A stretch of 64,000 nucleotides of DNA from contig JAHQIY010000018.1 of assembly GCA_019054805.1 (NCBI GenBank), positions 62,001 to 126,000 on the forward strand, given 5' to 3'. The position numbers and the translations under genes are program-made. Below, in pieces: positions 56,787-64,000 of the stretch. Source of the stretch: Brachionus manjavacas. Taxonomy: Eukaryota; Rotifera; Eurotatoria; Ploima; Brachionidae. Below the pieces are notes generated by a model. The model ran no database searches and was not told the origin of the DNA. It saw only the letters and a program-made list of their open reading frames with translations. Numbering within the stretch: the stretch's first letter is position 1; every line of letters begins with the position of its first letter.

Positions 56787-59700
56787 CTACTTGATGTAGC
56801 GCGGGCTTTGGCTCTGGCTGGCGTAGCTGCTGAGCGACGAGGCCGAATTAGATGTGACGCCTCCACTTGCGGCTGCAGGCCTCTTCTCGTACCTGAGCAA
56901 ATAAGTGTAGACAACGGGCAGCGGCGCTTTGGCCTTCAGCTGGTCATCGCACGCGTACACAGTGAACAAATAATTGCCGTACTTGGCGACGGGCAAGCTA
57001 AAGCCGAAGCTGATTGTGTAGCCGCACTGTTTCACTTTGACAATGTCGCTGGACTTGATCTGCGTGTAGTTGGCCACGCTCTGGTCACTCGGACCATTTG
57101 TGAGACAGTACTTCAAGTCGAACGAAAAGTCGACTGCCTTGCTCATTTTGAACTGGATGTCGACGAGCGGCGCCTCGTCCACCACGACCACCGGCTCCGG
57201 GTGGCTCAGCGGGCTCATGCCCAGCCGTCCGAGCAGCTCGGCGTTCGGTCCCAGCACCAGGGACGAGGACAGGTGCGGCGGTGTGGTGCGGGCCGCGCCG
57301 CCACAGTTAATCAAGTATTTGCAGCAGTGCGACATGGTCCGCTTTTCGGACTGCTGGTCGGGGTCACGTGCATAGAGGTCGAGGCCGTACTGGCCGCACT
57401 CGGGCAGCTGCACGTGCACCACCAGCTGCAGGGTGGCGGCGCGCGTCTCGTGCCTCACCAGCTTGTCCAGGTCGGCCGAGGTGTTCGCGTGCAGCTTGCC
57501 GTGTATCTTCAAGGCCTTGGGCAGCTGGAAGACGAGCTGCAGCGGGCCGGCGTCGCACTCGACAATGGCGCTCTTGTGGCTCAGCGGCACTATGCCAAAG
57601 TGGCGCTGCGCTTTCATCGGACCCCATTCGCCGGACGCGCACGCCGGCAGCGCGTGCATCCGCTCGCTCAGCTCCTCGCACCGGATCTTGTACTTGCACA
57701 CGCACTTGAGCTTGAAGCTTTGTCCGAACGGGTTCGAGTCGGGCTCGACCAGGCTGGCGAATATTTCGATGAAGTAGTCGCCGGCGAGCGGCACGTGCAC
57801 GTTGAACGAGACCAGGTCGTCGTGGATGGTGTGCAGCACGTAGCGCTCGAGTTTGACGCCGTTTATTTCGTTGTCGTCGCGGTTGGCCACGCGCAAGTGA
57901 AAGTGAAAGGCGAGCCGGTGCTTGAGGTCGTCGGGCATGCGCAGCTTGATGTCGCAGGCGCCCCGCGAGCTCGTGCCGATCACCGCTTGCCGCTGATTCA
58001 AAAAGTCCAAGTGGTAGTGGAAAAAGAGCGAGCGAACGAACGGCAGCGACTCGAACTGCTCGAGGCTGATGGCCTGCTCGAGCAGCTGCCACTGGGAGTT
58101 GTGCGGGAAGAACTCGAGTATGAATTGGTCGGGATCGGGCAGAAAGTAGTGCTCGTCGTACTGGTACTTTATTTTGTCGCGCGACGGCCTTGTGTGCGAT
58201 TTTTGGGTGTCGTCAATTTTTTTGTCTTTGCTCATGACGAGGTGCCGCGCGCCCCAGTTGCACTGCACGAACCGCCACTCGCCCTCGATCAGCACCGCGT
58301 TCCAAGTGTTCGTGAACTTGCCCGGCTGGATGCGCATGCCCGGCTCGTAGCCCACACTCTTCGAGTGGCCCTTGATGTCGACGCAGTGCAGGCCCGCGTA
58401 GCTGCACAGCCGCATGAACAAAGTGTGGTAGGTCTCGGTGCCGAACTTGATGCCGCGGAGGAGGCCGAGCGGCGTGTCCGCGGTGAGCGTGTCGCCGAAC
58501 TCGATGGCGTTCAGGTCTTTGACTGTGATCCAGCGGAAGATGGCGCGCGCCCTCTCCAACTCGCTGCTCAGGCCGTACGTCAACTGGTCGACTAGTTCCG
58601 TGTACGACGTTTGCTCGGACTCGGCCACGTTGATCGCCTGCTCGTCCACGTACTCGAACACGCTCGGGTCGTCGTACAGGTCGCGCTTGCGGCGCACCGG
58701 CGGCCTCGGGCCCGGCGGGTTCGCCGGCGACACTTTGAGCTTGGGCTCGGCGTCCAGCGGAATCGACACGGCCACCTCGGCCTCCTTGATCTTGATCAGG
58801 TTGAGCATTTGTTCGCTGTGCTTCATGACCATGTTGGCCGTGGCCTCTTGTTCCATTTGGAGGAGGGCGCGCTTCGTGTCCTCGAACTTGCGCTCCCGCT
58901 TCAGCGTCATGTTCTTCTCCAGGTCTTCTTGTTCTTTGCGCAGCCGTTGACTCAGGTCTTTCTGGTCGGCGAGGTCTTTTTTGCGCTTCAGCTCTTGCTC
59001 GTACTGGGTCTTGATCGCCTGCAGCCGCTTCTCCCACTCCTCTTTCACTTCTTGGTCCAGTTTTTTCTCCTCGTCCGTGCGTTTTTCTATGAAGTTCTGA
59101 AAGGCAAAAAAAGGGTTCAGGTTAGTTGGTGCATTTGGGGCTTGAGAGAGAAAGGCTACTTTTAGAAGCATGTCCTCTTCGGCTCGTTGTTTCTCCTCGA
59201 GAAGCTTTTGTGCTTTGAGCACTTCTTCGCGCGCTTTTTGCTTCGCCTTTGAATTCAATTTAGTTTTTGGTTTAACAGAATTCACCGGTACATATCAAAA
59301 TTTGGCCACGCTTTTTCCAACACAAGTCTTTTTAGCAAAGCAAAGTAGTGCGTCTACCTTTTCTGCACACTTCTTTTCAACTCAATTTTAATATTTTTTT
59401 TCGAGGAATTTTACAGCACAGAAATGCTCAACACAAAAATTATCTTATTACAATATTGTCAAAAAGCTAAGAAACGACTGATAATTTTATTGTTTATTTG
59501 GGTTTGAATTGGAATAGAATGGGAAAGGATTGGATTTTGAAACCGTTTTTTGTCGGCTAAATTCTTTATTCAATTAGATCAAAATAAAATTAAAAATTGG
59601 ACTGAAATGAAAATCCATTCATTTGTGATTTTGATTAGAAAAAGACAATCTGTTACGGTATTTCACCGACTCTCCATAGTTTTGTTTATATTGATTTTAA

Positions 59701-62700
59701 AAAGTAGATTTATATTTATGGATAACATAAATATTTAGAAGCAATGATTTTAGATCCGCTATCAAACAACAGTTTAAAACGGTTATTGAAACAGTCAATT
59801 AATAACAATTTAATAAACATTTATTTTGTTTAGAATGATTAAGCTTTAATTCCTAGTTTTTATTCATATTCACTTTTAATCTAGCATTAAGAACTGCACA
59901 ATAAATTGTAGCGACTTATTCTTTATTTTTAGTTATTATTCACTCTTATTTTAATCAATAAAACATTCTAAAACAAATTCGTTATCTTTAACTACGCTAA
60001 AGGTAGTGGCTAGACTCTGAGTGTAACAAATCCAAATTTTTAATTTTTTTTATTGTGAAAAAATTAACAAACGGATAAATATTTTCTTCTCAAAAATCCC
60101 TCTAAAAATGTTTTTATTGCCACCCACTTGTAAAAATAATTATAAAATAAACCCCTTGATAAAATTCTGGAACATTTCTAATCGCTTTTGAGACCAAAAT
60201 GTCAATTCAGACTCGCAAACGTTGATCTATTAGTTTATTTATTTATTTGAATTTTACAATCTCCTTCAGGAAAAGTAAAAACAAAAATTAGAGGAAAAAA
60301 AAATTGAATTAAAAACGTTTAGTTGAAATAGCTAGAGGTTAGACATGTTTAAATATTTGAAAGTTCAGGAAAGAAGAAAAAATAGTTAAGTGTAATTGTT
60401 ACACTTACAATTAACATTCAAAATTTAAAACTTGAACTTTTCTAGTGTCACACTTGGTTTTTATACTTGAATACTTAAATTTACCAAGTGTCTAAGCTGA
60501 CAATAAACTATTTCATATTTTAAATGATAATAAGTTTTTATTAATAAGTATTATGCCTCAAATCAGCTTTTTGAGTTGAGGGAGAGATATGTTGGGACAG
60601 GACTGAGTCATTCTATTCCTTTCGTTGTCAGACTAGAAGAAGACAAAGAAGGTTTCAACAATCAAGATATATTGAATACCCAACTTCATTGTGTAATTGC
60701 TACCTTGCTATTTCCTCTTTTTTTCCTGAAGCCTCAACTATGTAAACATGTGTCACAAGTAGCATCCTATTTCAATATGTCTTTTTAATTTTTTTTTAAT
60801 TTTCTTTTATTTTGTTATTTTTTTTTATAATTCATTCTAAATAAATAAATAAAATAATAATATTCTAAAAAATTTCTATTTATAAAATGGTTCAACAAAA
60901 GCCGTAGATGCTGGAATTATAAACAAGTCAGAGTTTACGAAAAAAGAGAAAATGGATGTTTATTAATTTTTAATTTGAAAACTAAAACATGGCATTGTGA
61001 ATTTTCATACAAAAATTCCAAAACAAAATTAAAATTCTTAATAAAATTATGGATTTTGAACTACAGATTTTTCTGTACTTTTCAAAAGGTGAAACAAACA
61101 ATGTTTCATTTTACAGTCCAATTTAAGAAAAAATTTAAATAAATGTTTCCCGATAAACAGATTTTTTTTAATCAAATTGTATGTTAACTTAGAAATGAAA
61201 AACAAAATTTTTACAATTGTAACGATGACAGAATTTAAACATTTAAATAAAGTAAATTTACAAAATGCAAAAAAAAATTCTGATTTGGATAGATCATAGA
61301 GACAAGGAATAAATAATTTCAAATTATTGATATTTTGTTTTATCACTAATATTTTTCTGTTAAAAAAATTAATCTTTTTTTGTTGAATTTAGTGAAACAT
61401 ATTTTGTTTCATTTTGTTTCGTCATCAAATTTTAAAAAGCTCAATTTTGTCAATTTAAAATTAATGAAGACTAATTTTATTTCTGTAATATTGGGAAGGT
61501 TTGTTTGAAACTCCACAATGCCCTAAAGTCACAAGACTTGCTCAAGACTTGGGACTTTAGGGCATTGTGGTAACAGAAGCGATTACTTTATTTAAAATAT
61601 TTAAGTCCAAATTTACTTTTTTTTTAAATGTTGCCAAAATTTGCGAAAAAAAAGTCCGGACTTGGACTTGACTTGAGACTTAAAAGCAACTCTGGTGCAA
61701 ACATAGCTAGGGATTGTTGTTTTAGCATATAGATAAAACTTCTCAAAATCTAAACCAAACACTTCAATAACATACCCTTTTTTTCAAAAATTCTTTCCGA
61801 ATTTTGAATGACCTCCCGGTAGCAAGTGCTAACAATTCGCCAGAAAGCATTCGAAATGGAATTTTTTTGAACAAGATAATAAGCTTTCCTTTCTATTTAA
61901 TTAAAATTTTTATTTTAAAATGTATGGTGGCTACTTGTGGACAATAAGATAATTACAAGAGTCTAAAAATTTTGTGAACAAACTCAAGCTTGGTGGACTG
62001 AAAAATGAGAGAGTGCATTGATACTTAATTTTACTTTTTTTTTTATTGTTTTTTTTTCAAACATTTACTTAAGTTGATCTAAATCAAAATTTAATAATAG
62101 TTTGCTAGTCAAGTAGACCCAACATAACTATTATACCTAAAAACCCAGACCAATTGGTAGAACAATGGAAAAGTGTTCAAACCCATTATTTGTATTAGAC
62201 AAATTCTAGAGTTCATTCCGGACTTAAAGATCGCTTTTAATTTTTGACTTTTGCACAAGTCTGCTTTGAGGACAAGATTAATTACCAGTTGCTACTTGTG
62301 TGGTGCATGCTAAATTTTGATCTGAAAATACAACCAGTCTAGAAACTTACTGGATTCATGGGATAAGCAGGAAAACCATGCATTTGCGACGTGTCTTTCC
62401 TATTGCCCATTTGGACCAAGTGTTGTGCATGAACAGCGTGCATTATATGCCTCGCACTGCCGTCTATATTCACCTTAATAGAAAAAGAAAAAAAAAATTA
62501 TTTTATTTAATTTAGTTTAGAAAAAAAAAGGTCCAAAATCGGACTTGTTCAGACACGCTCTTGTCCAGCTTGAGCTCCAAGGCGCATATTTTAGTGCTCA
62601 AAAGCGCTATTTCGTAGTTCACCTGGCCAATGGTGTCCCTCAGCTGCCGGTTCAACTTCTCGCTGGCCTGGTCGACCAGATCGGCGAGCTCCACTCTGAG

Positions 62701-63525
62701 CTCGTTCAAGATCAGCGCCGACTGAAACTTGGCAAAGTCATTGCGCAAATTGTCCATCTCATTGGCCAAGCTCTCGCTCTGTAAGTCCGCAGTGTCGAAC
62801 AAACTCTGGCCAAACTTATCTAAAGACATTCTCTATTTTCTCTCTCTCTTTTTTTTTCTGTTTCAAATTAATTGCTCCTGGTGACACAAAGCTAGTCTGA
62901 ACATCTAACAAAAAGTTACCTTGGGCTTGTTGTCGCACTTCTGCATCACGTCCAGCTTGGGCGCATTCAGCACATTGTGAATGTAGATGCTGTCGGCGCC
63001 AAAGACGCCCTTGCCCGACTTGGGCGCGTGCGACTGGCAGTAAATTTGCCGGTCGTTCAAATTGACCTGGTTGGTGTAGTAGGTCTTGAGGTCGAGCTGG
63101 CGCTCGCAATTGTGACACTTGAAGCAAGTCTTGTGGTAGATGTTGCCTTTGATGGGTCCGATGCGCTCCAGAGCGTACACCAGGCTGCTGCATCTGAGGC
63201 ACTTTTCGGAGCCGATGCTCTGCGCGGTCGCAATCAGCGACGGGACCAGGTTGGGCCCGGTCAAGTTTATGCTGGTGACGTTGAGTGCGACCGGGTCCGG
63301 GTTGATGCTGAGCTCGGCCATGGAAGCGCCGATCATGTTCGTCTGGCTGAGAGTGCTGGGGCTGCCGGTGGCGTCAAAGCCCGAATCGCCGCTCAAATTG
63401 GGCGAGTACGAGGCGATCACGTTCGCCGTCGCAATGTAGCTCTTGTTTTGGGCCATGTCCTTGTGCGGCGGAGTGTACTCTATCTCGTAGTTGTTTACCA
63501 ATGTATCTGGCGACACTGATGCCAT
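56787..63525 (-). CDS. Hillarin-type LIM and transglutaminase-like protein (KY family)
   Basis: Homologue of Drosophila hillarin and nematode LTD-1, cytoskeleton-associated KY-family proteins. Proposed exons: 63525-62920, 62832-62545, 62473-62351, 59246-59160 and 59096-56787, about 1137 residues. The LIM domain is at about 109-165 (CLRC, then HKTCFKCHNC, later YCQSH), followed by LDLKTYYTNQ and SGKGVFGADS. Coiled coil follows, then VNIDGSARHIMHAVHAQHLV and a long charged helix (EEDMLLKNFIEKRTDEEKKL, EDLEKNMTLKRERK). The transglutaminase-like core is at about 555-655 (FRWITVKDLNA, GLLRGIKFGTETYHTLFMRL, NTWNAV, FVQCNWGARHLV), and KY C-terminal repeats (CASGEWGPMKA) continue to the end. At the usual Cys-His-Asp positions the residues are Glu, Asn/Thr and Gln, so it looks catalytically dead. 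The ATG at 63525 is the first in frame. The donor of exon 2 and the acceptor of exon 4 are uncertain. Exon 5 is strikingly GC-rich. Confidence 0.88.
59465..59660 (+). repeat. Dispersed repeat copy (first part)
   Basis: Same family as 26660-27045 (reversed) and 33025-33250. A second block of similarity to the 26660 copy is at 60145-60235 (CTAATCGCTTTTGAGACC, AAATGTCAATTCAGACTC), so this copy has about 480 bp of extra sequence in the middle. Confidence 0.6.
60235..60380 (-). repeat. Diverged LINE 3' tail
   Basis: The reverse complement has CTGAACTTTCAAATATTTAA, ACATGTCTAACC and CTGAAGGAGATTGTAAAATT plus a tail, a decayed form of the stem-loop family in which the second arm of the stem is lost. 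Confidence 0.45.
60555..60860 (+). mobile_element. 5'-truncated LINE, last 70 codons and 3' UTR
   Basis: Encodes FELRERYVGTGLSHSIPFVV, then LEEDKEGFNNQDILNTQLHC and KPQLCKHVSQV, about 85 percent the same as 55915-56130. It is followed by CATCCTATTTCAATATGTC and an AAATAAAT tail at 60840. A typical truncated insertion of the LINE whose larger copy is at 54370. Confidence 0.8.
61513..61695. repeat. Perfect 18 bp hairpin and hAT-MITE-like end
   Basis: CCACAATGCCCTAAAGTC (61513-61530) is perfectly inverted at 61553-61570 around a 22 bp loop full of AAGACTTG words. The segment ends GACTTAAAAGCAACTCTG at about 61676-61693, which reversed (CAGAGTTGCTTTTAAGTC) is close to the ends of the hAT MITEs at 4313 and 35327. 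The matching left end was not found. Confidence 0.55.
61775..62030 (-). repeat. Dispersed repeat, inverted relative to 13590
   Basis: Contains GAATGACCTCCCGGTAGCAA, TTTTTTTGAACAAGATAAT and AAACTCAAGCTTGGT, all reversed equivalents of 13590-13858 in collinear order. Non-coding. Confidence 0.65.
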
Positions 63526-64000
63526 CTGATGCAAGTTTGTTGTTGGCAGTCAAAGTTTCTATATCTAAACAAAAATGTGGTCTTTTTTATTTTGTTGTTG
63601 TTGGTTATTTAGGTCAGTGGTGTTGAGACTAAATTAGAGCTAATCCGCGCGCATTAAAACATTTGCATTTCCTAGTCATGTCCCTAAAGTTAAACAAACC
63701 GAAATTTTGGCTAACGAGTCTAGTCGCAAATTGAATGTCAATGGCAGCAGTGATTGCAGCCATTTTTCTCTAATCATACCTTACATGACATTTTTTTTCT
63801 TACTCTCTAAATTATGAATTTAAAAAACCATTGACAATTTTGTTGCTTGCAGATTGAAAATTTTTCAACAACAAAAACTGACTTGGAAATTTGAATGAAT
63901 GAGCGCTGAGCACATTTATTCGAACAGAAGGCTTGGAGGGGTGGGCGCCGCTTGCCTGGGCCTCGCTCCCATCAAAGTCACAAAGAACAACAACCGGCTT
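63526..64000. other. Upstream region of the hillarin homologue and window edge
   Basis: Presumed promoter and 5' UTR of the minus-strand gene. The last 100 bp are GC-rich; an open plus-strand frame starts with ATG at 63899 (MSAEHIYSNRRLGGVGAACL, continuing open to the edge), and the minus strand there is also open (KPVVVLCDFDGSEAQ). Either may be an exon continuing outside the window; neither is recognised. Confidence 0.35.

Larger units (their letters stand above)
59247..62350. other. Large intron of the hillarin homologue
   Basis: Carries dispersed repeats at 59465-59660 and 60145-60235, LINE tails at 60235-60380 and 60555-60860, a perfect hairpin at 61513-61570 next to a hAT-MITE end, and an inverted copy of the 13590 repeat at 61775-62030. 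Another hAT-type end (GCACAAGTCTG) is at 62257-62267. No additional exon was recognised. Confidence 0.5.

Noticed and set aside
56808..58595. 595-codon open frame on the plus strand opposite the hillarin exon
   Set aside because: It is a mirror of the GC-rich codon usage of the real minus-strand gene, has a low-complexity Arg/Val/Ala composition and no recognisable domain.

Overview
The window is nuclear DNA from a small-genome animal. It carries spliced metazoan genes (RBM19, RCCD1, DRC2/CCDC65, ZDHHC23, TMEM184, DEK, mitochondrial ribosomal protein L32, ribosomal protein L19 and a hillarin-type LIM/transglutaminase-like protein), two tRNA-Phe genes, and a dense set of decayed transposons. 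Non-coding DNA is extremely AT-rich, many introns are only about 45-65 bp, and there is a divergent lineage-specific-looking 7TM receptor. I infer a monogonont rotifer (Brachionus-like) source; this is a judgement from composition and gene style and was not tested by a search.

Layout. 0.3-6.2 kb (+): RBM19, whose 3.6 kb first intron holds a LINE tail, a pogo-like MITE and a hAT MITE nested in a fold-back repeat. 8.6-15.7 kb (+): RCCD1, then the motile-cilium gene DRC2, with a perfect palindromic RFX X-box between them; DRC2 intron 2 carries a reverse-transcriptase LINE and a hAT MITE. 17.9-20.2 kb (+): single-exon 7TM receptor with a large cysteine-containing ectodomain. 20.2-24.5 kb: transposase and LINE fragments. 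24.5-25.8 kb (-): ZDHHC23-like palmitoyltransferase. 27.4-31.2 kb (-): eight-exon TMEM184. 31.2-37.3 kb: gene-free, repeat-bearing. 37.3-41.1 kb (-): small DEK-like gene whose large intron contains a complete TIR element with a PHD-like ORF. 41.1-44.8 kb: a hAT element inserted in a Tigger/pogo remnant. 44.8-47.3 kb (-): two tightly spaced genes, mRpL32 followed by a WD40 protein. 47.4-49.1 kb (-): two tRNA-Phe genes flanking a TTAA-flanked MITE. 49.9-50.8 kb (-): RPL19. 51-56.2 kb: transposon cluster (piggyBac-like, mariner-like, LINE). 56.8-63.5 kb (-): hillarin homologue with strongly GC-rich coding exons.

The genes are unrelated housekeeping and structural genes; there is no prokaryote-style operon. 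The clearest regulatory observation is the X-box 78 bp before the DRC2 start codon. The clearest structural theme is the transposon record: several elements keep both terminal inverted repeats and target-site duplications of the length expected for their superfamily (8 bp hAT, TA mariner/pogo, TTAA piggyBac), and several LINE tails share a short 3' stem-loop with differing loops. Exon boundaries were placed by hand from GT/AG sites, reading-frame phase and remembered family sequences; they need transcript support.
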